Below, in pieces: positions 36,923-45,620 of a stretch of DNA of 64,000 bases. Origin of the DNA: Campylobacter sp. 2014D-0216 (GTDB taxonomy: Bacteria > Campylobacterota > Campylobacteria > Campylobacterales > Campylobacteraceae). Each line of letters begins with the position of its first letter. The stretch's first letter is position 1. A model generated the notes under the pieces. It was not told the DNA's origin. It saw nothing but the letters and a program-made list of their open reading frames with translations, and did no database searches. A program made the translations under genes and the position numbers. Location of the stretch: assembly GCF_014931215.1 (NCBI RefSeq), contig NZ_CP063089.1:1545501-1609500 (forward strand), read 5' to 3'.

Positions 36923-37476
36923 TGAAACAATTAGCTATAGATGTTTTTATAAGCTTTATACAAAATCCACCCAACCAAAGTTTACTAAACCAAATCAAAG
37001 AAAACAAACTTTGGCAAGATTGGTTTTTAAAAAACGAAAATCCTTTGCAGATATAAGCCTTGAAACTTCTATCTAGCAATGAAGATGAAGCACTTATAGG
37101 AAGTGATTTTGTGAGTTTATTTATAAGCGATATTGAGTATACTAAAGCACCTCCTTTTGCTTCTTTTTATCTTGACAAAGATAAGGAAATTTACTCTTCA
37201 AATTCTAATAAAATCAAAGATATTTTTTTAAATCACCGTTTTTGTGATTTTTTAGAAAATGAACCTTCAGATAGTCTTGTTAATGAGCTTTTATTTATTA
37301 AAGAACTCATCAACACAAAAAACAACAAAGTCCTAAAAGATTTTTTAGAGAAAGAATTTTTTACTTGGTTTTATCTTTGGAGCAAAGATCTACTAAATGG
37401 CTCTAAAAGCAATTTTTACAAAGGCTTGTCAATGCTCATGGAAGATTTCTTTCAAGAACTAGAAAAAAATTTATAG
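36922..37476 (+). pseudogene. TorD/DmsD-family chaperone gene interrupted by an in-frame stop
   Basis: Reading one frame from the ATG coupled to dmsC gives 44 residues (MKQLAIDVFISFIQNPPNQ...NENPLQI), a TAA at 37054-37056, then 139 further codons (KLLSSNEDEAL...DFVSLFISDIEYTKAPPFASFYLD...). Joined, the ~184 residues have the length and motifs of the cytoplasmic TorD/DmsD chaperones that help insert cofactor into DmsA and check its Tat signal; APPFASFYL is the family's conserved stretch. Both parts are in the same frame, so a single base change suffices to explain the break. The second part has no ribosome site and only a TTG for restart. Either a recent nonsense mutation, a sequence error, or readthrough. 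Confidence 0.75.
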
Positions 37477-37480
37477 CAAT

Positions 37481-37519
37481 TTAACACAAATCAATTTTTT
37501 CTTTTTAACTAGGAGTTAG
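37481..37519 (+). promoter_or_regulatory. Possible NssR-type operator half-sites upstream of cgb
   Basis: Two sequences resemble the C. jejuni NssR operator TTAAC-N4-GTTAA: TTAAC-ACAA-ATCAA at 37481-37494 and TTAAC-TAGGA-GTTAG at 37505-37519. Neither is perfect; the second has a 5-base spacer. Position upstream of a globin gene controlled by NssR in C. jejuni supports the idea. Confidence 0.35.
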
Positions 37520-37551
37520 AATATCCTTTTTAGTTTTATAAAAAGGATATT
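37520..37551 (+). promoter_or_regulatory. 13-bp perfect hairpin covering the cgb ribosome binding site
   Basis: Arms AATATCCTTTTTA and TAAAAAGGATATT with a 6-base loop end 2 nt before the cgb ATG; the second arm contains the AAGGAT ribosome site. If transcribed, the stem would hide the site. The second arm also contains TATAAA, which could instead be the -10 box, in which case the mRNA would start inside the hairpin. Confidence 0.55.
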
Positions 37552-37553
37552 AA

Positions 37554-37982
37554 ATGACAAAAGAACAAATTCAAATCATCAAAGATTGTGTGCCTGTTTT
37601 ACAAAAAAATGGCGAAATTTTAACTAAAGAATTTTATAAAATCATGTTTGAAGAATACCCTGAAGTCAAACCCATGTTTAACATGCAAAAACAAGCTTCA
37701 GGCGAACAACCAAAAGCCTTGGCTATGGCTATTTTAATGGCAGCTAAGAATGTAGAAAATTTAGAAAACATGCGATCTTTTGTAGACAAAGTTGCCATTA
37801 CTCATACTAATTTAAATGTCAAAGAAGAACACTACCCTATCGTTGGTGCTTGTCTTTTAAAAGCTATCAAAGTGGTATTAAACGCAGATGAAGCTACACT
37901 AAAAGCTTGGGAAGAAGCTTATAAAGCGATCGCGCAATTTTACATCGATATCGAAAAAGAAATCTATGCAAAAAACAACTAA
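37554..37982 (+). CDS. cgb: Single-domain haemoglobin Cgb
   Basis: 142-residue globin of the flavohaemoglobin-related class, which in C. jejuni converts nitric oxide to nitrate and protects from nitrosative stress. Conserved haem-pocket residues: proximal His84 (ITHTNL), distal TyrB10 (Tyr28) and GlnE7 (Gln52, GEQPKAL). There is no reductase domain. Gene order with the convergent ABC exporter downstream is as in C. jejuni (Cj1586/Cj1587c). Confidence 0.93.
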   Translation: MTKEQIQIIKDCVPVLQKNGEILTKEFYKIMFEEYPEVKPMFNMQKQASGEQPKALAMAILMAAKNVENLENMRSFVDKVAITHTNLNVKEEHYPIVGACLLKAIKVVLNADEATLKAWEEAYKAIAQFYIDIEKEIYAKNN

Positions 37983-38000
37983 GCTTTGATCATTCAAAGC

Positions 38001-38474
38001 TTAGCGTAAAAAAGCTATCCCTGCTTTTGCTATTTTCACATCTTCTTCTAAGTGTGCTCCACCCACACCTATACCCCCAACCACTACACCATCAATCAAA
38101 ATAGGAACCCCACCAGGCATAATGGAAAATTGCTCATCTAAGTAACGAATATCTTCAGGGATCTTACCCTCTTTTACCCCTTTAAAAATCACTGCAGTTT
38201 CTCTTTTTTGCGAAGTAGCAGTATAAGCCTTTTTATAGCTAGCATTAAGCGTGTGCACTCCTGCTTTGTCATCTCTTAAAACCGCTAAAATTTGACCCGA
38301 TTTATCCACTATAGTAATGCTTACATGAAAGTCATTTTTTCTTGCTTCTTTTTTGGCTAAATCCAAAATCCCTTCAACCATTTGCGTAGTTAAAACAGGC
38401 TCTTTAACAAGCTCATAAGATTTTGCCACCAAACTCACTCCCAAAAATACACATAAAATGAATATTTTTCTCAT
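38001..38474 (-). CDS. GlcG/HbpS (DUF336) family exported protein
   Basis: 157 residues with signal peptide ([19 protein letters not shown]). The mature part is a full DUF336 domain: [35 protein letters not shown] and the glycine-rich end [35 protein letters not shown]. Relatives include the haem-binding HbpS and the glycolate-operon GlcG. In the periplasm a ligand- or haem-binding role is possible. It lies 9 bp after the ABC exporter gene, hence in one operon. Confidence 0.85.
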   Translation of the reverse strand: MRKIFILCVFLGVSLVAKSYELVKEPVLTTQMVEGILDLAKKEARKNDFHVSITIVDKSGQILAVLRDDKAGVHTLNASYKKAYTATSQKRETAVIFKGVKEGKIPEDIRYLDEQFSIMPGGVPILIDGVVVGGIGVGGAHLEEDVKIAKAGIAFLR

Positions 38475-38483
38475 CTTTTTCCT

Positions 38484-40112
38484 TTAAAATTTCTCCACCG
38501 CATTTTTTGCTAATTCTTTAATATCGCCTTTGAGTTCTTGAATTTGACCATTTTGTGCTAGCAAAATCCGATCAGCCATATCAAAATACACATCATCATG
38601 GGTAATCGCAAAAATCGTCTTTCCTTGCTCTTTTAGCAAAGGCAAAAGCTTGGTATAAAAAAACTTTCTAAACATAGGATCTTGATCAGCCGCCCACTCA
38701 TCTAAGATCAAAATATCTCTTTTTTCAAGCAAAGCATTAAGCATGGCTAATCGCTTTTTTTGTCCTGCTGAAAGCTTTATCGTGCTAAAGGCATTCCCTA
38801 CAAGCTCTACTTTTTCATTTAACTCTAAAACTTCAAGCCAATACACTAAATCATCTTTACTAAATTTCTCATCTTCTAAAACATATTCAAACAAATGAAA
38901 ATCACTAAAAATCGCACTAATCAAACCTCTATACTCATAGATATTTTCAGAAGTAATTCTCTCATCATCTAAAAAAATATCTCCTTTAAAATCCGTAAAA
39001 AGTCCCGCTAAAATCATAGAAAAAGTTGACTTACCACTGCCGTTTTTACCGATTAAAAACACACATTCGCCTTTTTTGAGTTCAAAATCAACCGGTTTGA
39101 GTGCAAATTTTTCATTATACGCAAATGATACATTTTTAAAAGAAAGTTTTTGCCATGCTCGTTGTTTTTGGCATATATGAAATTCAGGAGTGTAGTTTTT
39201 TAAATTAAGATTAGAGATTTTATCTAAAGCAATCTTTGCCATTAAAAGCGTTGGAAAACTTCCTATCATACCTGCTAATGGTGCTCTTAAAAAAAGCACA
39301 CTTAAAGCGATCGTTGTTGCATTTTGCAAGCTAGTCAACTCATACGCTAAAACGAGGTAAAACTCCACCCCAACCAAAGCCAACATGGCGCTATTGCTCC
39401 AGTTGTTAGATAAAATATGCAAAACATTGCCCATGGTGGAACTTTTTTTCTTTTTTAGTGCATTTTTTTCAAATTCATTTTCATAATAATACTTCGCTCT
39501 TAAAGGATTTAGCGTAAGTTCTTTGTGGCCTTGTAGGATATTTTGGTAATTTTTTTGCAAAACATCATCATTTTCCCTTGCATTTTTAAAGTAAAAATAC
39601 ACCTTACTCATTAAAAAGTTATCTACAAGCAAAACACACACGATCCACACCAAGCACAGTAAAAAAATTTCCAAAGAAAGATACGCGATGTATGCACCAG
39701 TACAAATGATCAAAACACTTGATTGTATAAATTCAGGAAGTCTTAAAAGCCCAAAAGAAATACTACGCACATCGTTATTTAATGAAGCTAAAATTCTAGC
39801 TTTAGTAGTGTTTAAGATACTCAAAACACTTGTATTTAAAATTTGCTTGACCACTCTTCGTTGCATTTTAAAAATGAAATTTTGACCAAAAGCACTTAAA
39901 GCGATCTCCACAAAAGAAGAACTAAGAAAAAACACAAGCAATAAAAGCACAAAATACACGATGATACTAGAATTTTCAAGGCTTGATTTGAGTAGAAATT
40001 CATTAATAAACACCAAAGTTAGCACACCAAGCATGCTTGTAAAAATACTAAAAAGCAAAAAAAGAATGATTTTGATTTTATTTTCTTTAAATAACACCCA
40101 TATAAATTGCAT
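38484..40112 (-). CDS. ABC exporter, cyclic-peptide/siderophore-export type (PvdE/SyrD-like)
   Basis: 542-residue half-transporter: an N-terminal membrane domain with about six helices (residues 10-280) and a C-terminal ATPase with Walker A GKNGSGKSTF, signature LSAGQKKR, Walker B ILILDEW and switch His (AITHDD). The LSAGQ signature and a DEWAADQDP D-loop are typical of the PvdE/SyrD/YojI group. Substrate unknown; no peptide synthetase is nearby. Corresponds by position to Cj1587c of C. jejuni. Operon with the GlcG-like gene. Confidence 0.85.
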   Translation of the reverse strand: MQFIWVLFKENKIKIILFLLFSIFTSMLGVLTLVFINEFLLKSSLENSSIIVYFVLLLLVFFLSSSFVEIALSAFGQNFIFKMQRRVVKQILNTSVLSILNTTKARILASLNNDVRSISFGLLRLPEFIQSSVLIICTGAYIAYLSLEIFLLCLVWIVCVLLVDNFLMSKVYFYFKNARENDDVLQKNYQNILQGHKELTLNPLRAKYYYENEFEKNALKKKKSSTMGNVLHILSNNWSNSAMLALVGVEFYLVLAYELTSLQNATTIALSVLFLRAPLAGMIGSFPTLLMAKIALDKISNLNLKNYTPEFHICQKQRAWQKLSFKNVSFAYNEKFALKPVDFELKKGECVFLIGKNGSGKSTFSMILAGLFTDFKGDIFLDDERITSENIYEYRGLISAIFSDFHLFEYVLEDEKFSKDDLVYWLEVLELNEKVELVGNAFSTIKLSAGQKKRLAMLNALLEKRDILILDEWAADQDPMFRKFFYTKLLPLLKEQGKTIFAITHDDVYFDMADRILLAQNGQIQELKGDIKELAKNAVEKF

Positions 40113-40185
40113 ATTAAAAACCTAAGTAAGAATAAACGATCATTATATCTTTAAATTTTCAATATCAACTTAAACCACCCAACTC

Positions 40186-40354
40186 CCCAGAGTTTGCTAA
40201 TAAGCATTAAGCTTTTTAGCTTAATGTTATTAGAGAGTTTGCCTAATAAGGAGTTTGGTATTTATATACCATTACACACTTGTATTCTTGATTAACGTGC
40301 TTTTGTTTGTTGTTGTTTGTTTGTTGTCTATAATTATTTCAAGCAAACTCTGGG
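40186..40354. repeat. 13-bp inverted repeat framing a 143-bp AT-rich spacer
   Basis: CCCAGAGTTTGCT at 40186-40198 and its exact complement AGCAAACTCTGGG at 40342-40354; AACTC is also found outside both arms. The GAGTTTGC core occurs a third time at 40233-40242. The enclosed segment holds a second hairpin and T/G-rich sequence but no gene. Looks like a small mobile or decayed repeat element, or folded 3' region of the autotransporter transcript. Confidence 0.5.
40197..40233 (-). terminator. Imperfect long hairpin upstream of the ABC exporter gene
   Basis: Arms CTAATAA(G)CATTAAGCT and AGCTTAATGTTATTAG around a TTTT loop, broken by one unpaired base. Lies between the autotransporter end and the exporter start; may stop transcription from the autotransporter. 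Confidence 0.5.
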
Positions 40355-40367
40355 CAATTGAGTTTAG

Positions 40368-40398
40368 TTTCACACTAACTATCATAGTTAGTGTGAAA
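40368..40398 (-). terminator. 31-base near-perfect palindrome just after the autotransporter stop
   Basis: Fifteen-base arms TTTCACACTAACTAT / ATAGTTAGTGTGAAA around a single C, 4 bp past the stop codon. Position suggests a terminator, though no T run follows in that direction. Confidence 0.6.
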
Positions 40399-40402
40399 AA
40401 AC

Positions 40403-43400
40403 TTACCACCATAAACCTAGTTTTAAAAACATCGTATGTGAACTAGTATCATCAAAGGTAAATGCACCTGCATAATTGAGTGATAAGTCAGCATTATGTG
40501 CTATAGCATAAGAAAGACCTAATTGTCCAAACCCATAATACTTTGAAGTTTCTACTTTTGCACTAAGATGATTAGTGCCTAGTTTTAAATTTCCTTTTGC
40601 ATCATTGTATAAGTTTACAATAGCTCCCATAGTAAGATTGGTTCTTAATTTATCACTCCATGGTTTATACCATTTTAAAGCAGCACTTGCATCAATAAAA
40701 TTAAACTGTTCTGCTAGGTAGTGTTCTTTTGTTCCACCTAAGTGATAAAGAGAAAAGTTTTTATTACTCATACCATAATAACTAAGACCAAGCTCAGGAG
40801 AAATTCTTGCAATATCTAAAGTATTATAATAATTTGCACCTAGTTTAATTTCTGCTCCATAACCATATACCTTAGTATCACTTTCTACACTAACAGGTAA
40901 GCTTTGATAGCTTTTTTCTATATCACTTTGAGTATAATCTAAGATTGTTCTAGCACTAAGATAGTATTGATTAATCCCATCTCTTGCTAATACTCCATAA
41001 TAAGTTAAACCACCATAGTATGTTTTATCATCAAATCTTAGTCTTTGTCTAGCTTGTTCTTTTTTACTATCTTCATATCCTAGATAAAAACCTATCACAC
41101 CATAGTCTTTAGGTAGTTCTCTTTGAGAACCTCCTATTAAACCACTAGTATTAACCTTTAAATGACCTGTTGTTTTTCCTATCTTGATATTAGAGTGATT
41201 ATAATAAGGCAATAAGAAAGTATGGTTTTTTGCATGTGGGTTTTTATTAGGAATGAAGATGTCTTCTAATTCTGCTAATAAGTCTGCATCATTACCATAA
41301 GCTTCACCTTGTTTAGATAATTGCATATTTAATGCTTGAGAGAATTCTGTTTGGAAGTTTTGAGAGGTGATGTCTCTTAACATATTAGAGATATTAATCG
41401 CTCTTAATCTTGAAGCATATACCATAGACTTTGCTAAGGTTTTACCACTAAGTTCTTTAGTATCTACTACGGCTGCATATTGACCCTTACCTACATTCAC
41501 AAAGTTATAAATTCCACTAATGCTATGGATATTGCTTGCATCTACACCTGCACCATTGTTAGTTTCATTTCCTTGGCTATTTCCATTTTTATCTGCAAAG
41601 AAAGTATTACTATCATAGATTTGATTTAATACTAAATCTTTAGTATTAACATAAATATTATCTGCATAAATACCACCTAGATTATCTCCACCTATGATGA
41701 TAGAATTTTCTAATCTTTGGTTGTTATCTTTAGTATATTCTAAAGCATTAAAATACCAACCATCTATGCTAATTTTACCCTTATCATTGTTTTCTAATTG
41801 GTGGCCATTGTTATTTTTACCAATAAAGCCATTATTATGTTCACTTGCTTTGTTAAAGCTTGGAGTAAAATTAGAACTAAGTGTAATAGTACCTGTATTT
41901 GTAATACCATTGTGTATGCTACCATGATTGATGATATTCATAGAGCCTTCATTGTTAATGCCTCCATTAATGACAGCATTAGCTTGATTATATAAAAAGT
42001 CTATTGTGCCATTATTATAAATAGCATAAGCATGATCCATATTAGCTGTATCATCTAGTGTTGCTAAAGGCATTTTAACATGGCTAATGGTTCCTGAGTT
42101 GATGATAGTTCCAATATGAGCTTTATCTTTATTGTCTTTAGTTTTTATATTTGCTAAATTGCTAATACCTGCTATATGACCTTTATTATCAATAGCTCCT
42201 ATAGCACCTGTGTTTTCTAAGCCTTGTTCTAAGGTAGCACCTTGTTTGTTTTCAAAGGTTTGCATAAAGTCTTTGTTTTCAAATTTGTTTTTAATACTAC
42301 CTTCATTATTAAAAGCACCTATCTTGCTTGTATCATCTCTAGTGATTGTCATATCACCATTGTTAGTGATAGAACCTACAAAAGAGCCTCCTTTTAAGTC
42401 TAAGTCAGCTTTAGCACCCTCATGGTTAATGATAGAACCTACTTGACTTTCATTTGCTAGTGTAATACCATCACCACTAATAGTGCCTTTATTTTCTATA
42501 GAAGATATAAAGCTTTGATTTAGGTGGATACCTTTTTCAATGGTGCCTTCGTTGTTTATAGAACCTATTTGGCTTTTATTTGCTAGTGTGATACCTTTTT
42601 CAATGGTGCCTTTATTTAAAATAGTATCTATTTGAGAATTACCTTTTAAGTCTATAGAACCTTGGATGGTTTTTTCATTGTTAATGGAAGTGATATAAGA
42701 CTTACCATTAAGAGTGATATTACCTGTGATAGATCCTCTGTTTAAAACAGAACCAATGATTTTAGATTCATTGTTAAGATTGATATTGCCCTTAATAGCA
42801 CCATCATTTTGTAAGGCTGTACCATTTGGGTTAAGTGTCAAATCGCCATTTTTAGCCATAGTAGCTGAGGCAATTACTGCGCCCTTGTCTAGATCAATAG
42901 CGTTGGTGTTAGGGGATTTATCGTTTGAGCCGATGGTACTTGTGTGATCGATCATAATACCTGCGGTACCTCCTGCAATGATGGCGTCTTTGCCTTCTGC
43001 TTTAATATGGTTTATACCTCCACTTTGTGTATAAATTCCTCTATTATGCCCAAATATAAGTCCTTGGTTATCGATGGTTTGAATACTACTGTTAGTATAA
43101 AGATAAACACCATAGTTTCCTATAATACTACCTTTGTTTTTAATTGTTTTAATGGAAGAATTGCTTTGAGCTAAAATACCATATGATGTTCCATGTATGG
43201 TGCCACTATTATTAAGTAAATCAATACTACTACCGCCATAAACAGCTACACTATACTTTCCATATATTTTTCCTTGATTATTTAAAGTATCAATATGAGA
43301 ATTCCTATATGCAAAAATAGTATAATTACCAAGCCCATTAATAGTTCCACTGTTATTAATTGTTCCCACACTCGAACCACTTTCCATTTGTATACCTGTT

Positions 43401-43950
43401 TGTTTTCCTGTGATCATGCCGGTGTTATTGATGTTATCAACAGTGGCTCCTACATTAATATACATTCCATAGTGGCTTCCACCTTGTATGGTGCCACTAT
43501 TGGTTATAGTGTCAATTTTTCCTGCATCGGTTTTTATACCACTAGTATTACCATTGATATTCCCTTGATTTTCAATAGTTACATTATTTGTCTTATTACC
43601 AACAAAAACACCATTACCACCATTGATAACACCACTACTTTCTACCGTTAAAGTACCACCATTGGATCCACTAATAGTGATTTGTTGATTTTGTTCATTA
43701 CTTATCGTACAGTTTGTACCACTGCAATTACCACCACTGATATTTTTTTGGTTTTTGCTAGTTATTTGGATAGTGCCACTTGAATGGTTATGATCACTTA
43801 TGATGTTTGCATTAGCATAGCTAGCTAAAAATGAAATAGTTGCTAAAGAAAGAAAGGTTTTTTTCGTAAAAAATGAGAGTTGGTTTGATGAATTTAAAGA
43901 ATGTTTGATTTGGGAATTATCGATTTCCCCCCCCCCGTGAAACAAGTCAT
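40403..43950 (-). CDS. Phase-variable autotransporter adhesin-like protein (tract at OFF length)
   Basis: Type V secreted surface protein of about 1180 residues. After a long N-terminal extension a signal peptide ends at ANA (about 58 residues into the open frame). The passenger consists of many ~20-residue units of the INNSGTIxG type, predicted to stack as a beta-helix. The last ~300 residues form a 12-strand beta-barrel ending in KLGLWW. The best start, ATG 5 nt after AGGAG, precedes a G10 tract. From it the frame at G10 closes after 18 codons; 8 or 11 G would join it to the passenger. The passenger frame alone can only start at a TTG without ribosome site (43981) or a poorly spaced TTG. 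So it is probably switched off in this sequence. Related in layout to Campylobacter Cap-type autotransporters. Confidence 0.85.
43927..43936. repeat. Poly-G (minus strand) G10 contingency tract in the autotransporter
   Basis: Ten C on the plus strand, located 15-24 bases inside the gene, between start codon and signal peptide. Slipped-strand changes in such tracts switch surface genes on and off in Campylobacter. Confidence 0.92.
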
Positions 43951-43989
43951 GTTTACTCCTAATATAAATGAAATGTAACAAAAGGCGTA

Positions 43990-43995
43990 ATTATA
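43990..43995 (-). promoter_or_regulatory. TATAAT -10 box of the autotransporter gene
   Basis: TATAAT on the minus strand, 40 bp upstream of the ATG and within a short A/T-rich spacer from ctsG. Confidence 0.5.
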
Positions 43996-44046
43996 ATTTG
44001 CTGATGTTTAAAATAAGTTTAATAATAAAAAATTTATAAACTAAAA

Positions 44047-44616
44047 CTAATCACTTAAAAAATAAACCTTGCTCGCAAGGTCTTCAAAAGCCTTAGAATG
44101 TAGTAAATTTTGACACATTTTTGACTTTGATGTGCTTGTGATCTTGCTTTGACTAAATGCGATCAAAGCGTCGTTAAGTTGGGTTTTTATGCTTTCATTT
44201 TGAGGATCTTTTAAAGACTGACTTTTTAGCTCTGCTATGTTTTGTGCTTTGTTTTTTTGAGTATCATTAGATACCAAAGCCAAAAGCAAAATGCTTTCTT
44301 TGTCCACAAAAAGCACTTTAAAACACTGCTTTTCATTACCCACGCTAAAATCAAGCTCTTTAGAAGCATTGTGTAAGTTTGATAGATCATCGTTTTGAAT
44401 GTTATTTACATGGCTCATTAATGCCATGCTAGAGAGATTTTCATTTTTTAAAACATACGTGCTTACATCACTGATGAGAGTTTTTAGGTTGCCTAGGGCT
44501 TGAGTAGCACCTGCTTCATCTTTGCTCGTGCTAAACTTAGGTAACGCAATAGCAGCCAACACTCCTAGTATGATCACAACAAACACAAGTTCTATAACAG
44601 TAAAAGCCTTTTTCAT
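44047..44616 (-). CDS. ctsG: Type II secretion/transformation pseudopilin CtsG
   Basis: 189-residue prepilin-like protein with the class III N-terminus KKAFTVIELVFVVIILGVLAAIALPK; the hydrophobic helix starts right after the cleavage site. The residue before the Phe is Ala where most prepilins have Gly, and Glu5 is kept. In C. jejuni CtsG belongs to the Cts system for natural transformation and lies downstream of tsaD as here. The start overlaps the tsaD stop by 4 bp. Confidence 0.88.
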   Translation of the reverse strand: MKKAFTVIELVFVVIILGVLAAIALPKFSTSKDEAGATQALGNLKTLISDVSTYVLKNENLSSMALMSHVNNIQNDDLSNLHNASKELDFSVGNEKQCFKVLFVDKESILLLALVSNDTQKNKAQNIAELKSQSLKDPQNESIKTQLNDALIAFSQSKITSTSKSKMCQNLLHSKAFEDLASKVYFLSD

Positions 44617-45620
44617 AACTTGCCTTGTAAATGCTTCACTTTAGGGCTTATCAGATCAGCTTGAATGTCTACAAAGTCTTTGCGTTCATAAGCCTCACAA
44701 GCTGCTCTTGCTATCATCAAGGCATTGTCAGAGCAAAATTCAAGTGGAGCGAGTAAAAGCTCGCATTGGTGGTTTTGGCATAAATGTTCTATTTGACTTC
44801 GTAAGCTTAGGTTAGCACTTGCACCACCTACTATACCAAAGCGTTTGAAAGAGTATTTTTTGAAAATTTTTTCTAGCTTATTCATGATGTGTGCTATGGC
44901 TGCTTTTTGAAAAGCAAAAGCGATTTTACTTTGGCGTTGTGGGGTGAGTTCTTCTTTTAAAATTTCTAAGCGCACTTGGTTTTTAAGCCCTGAAAAACTA
45001 TAAGCTAAGTCTTTAGAATGTAGCAGTGGTATGCTAAATTCTATGTCGCTTTCTTGACACTGCTTAGCCAAATTTTCGATGATAGCTCCACCTGGATAAC
45101 CCAAACCCATCATCTTAGCTACTTTATCAAAGCTTTCGCCAAAACTATCATCATTGGTTCTAGCTAGTTCTGTGATCTCTCCTTGCTCATCGATAAAAAG
45201 CACCATAGTATGACCACCACTAACTAGCAAAACCCCCATATTAAAATTTGCTTTTTTGTCTAAAAACATAGAGTAAATATGGCCTTTTAGATGATTGATC
45301 GCAATAAGAGGCAAATTCAAACTAATGGCAAGCATTTTAGCCATAGCTACCCCACCAACCAAACTCACACTAAGACCTGGTTCATTTGTCACTGCTATGG
45401 CACAAAGCCTGTCAAAATAAGGTTGGCATTTTTGAAGAATTTTAGGCAAAGCTTCACTATGTAGTCTCGCAGCAAGCTCAGGCACCACTCCACCATAAGG
45501 ACTGTGCTCATTTTCTTGAGAAATTTTGGTGTGAAAAACACATTCTAAGCTTTCTTTGTTGATGATAGCGATAGAACTATCATCGCATGAGCTTTCTATG
45601 GCAAGGATTAAATTTTTCAT
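44613..45620 (-). CDS. tsaD: tRNA N6-threonylcarbamoyladenosine transferase TsaD
   Basis: Transfers the threonylcarbamoyl group to A37 of ANN-reading tRNAs with TsaB/TsaE. ASKHA-fold signatures are intact: AIESSCDDSS, the metal-binding HLKGHIYS (His-x3-His) and LLVSGGHTMV, then GGASANLSLR. 335 residues, full length. Overlaps both neighbours by 4 bp in the cdsA-dxr-pgp1-tsaD-ctsG chain. Confidence 0.96.
   Translation of the reverse strand: MKNLILAIESSCDDSSIAIINKESLECVFHTKISQENEHSPYGGVVPELAARLHSEALPKILQKCQPYFDRLCAIAVTNEPGLSVSLVGGVAMAKMLAISLNLPLIAINHLKGHIYSMFLDKKANFNMGVLLVSGGHTMVLFIDEQGEITELARTNDDSFGESFDKVAKMMGLGYPGGAIIENLAKQCQESDIEFSIPLLHSKDLAYSFSGLKNQVRLEILKEELTPQRQSKIAFAFQKAAIAHIMNKLEKIFKKYSFKRFGIVGGASANLSLRSQIEHLCQNHQCELLLAPLEFCSDNALMIARAACEAYERKDFVDIQADLISPKVKHLQGKL

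Noticed and set aside
37060..37476. Treating the second part of the chaperone gene as an independent 138-residue protein
   Set aside because: It would start at a TTG without ribosome site and lack the N-terminal part of the TorD fold, while the preceding 44 codons lie in the same frame.
40255..40446. 63-codon plus-strand open frame in the exporter-autotransporter spacer
   Set aside because: Hydrophobic T-rich translation without ribosome site, passing through the palindrome and into the antisense of the autotransporter.
42210..43651. Several plus-strand open frames opposite the autotransporter
   Set aside because: Antisense shadows caused by the repetitive coding sequence.
42200..43660. Regular short repeats that could suggest a CRISPR or tandem-repeat array
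   Set aside because: They are the degenerate coding repeats of the autotransporter passenger, with variable length and no constant repeat/spacer pattern.
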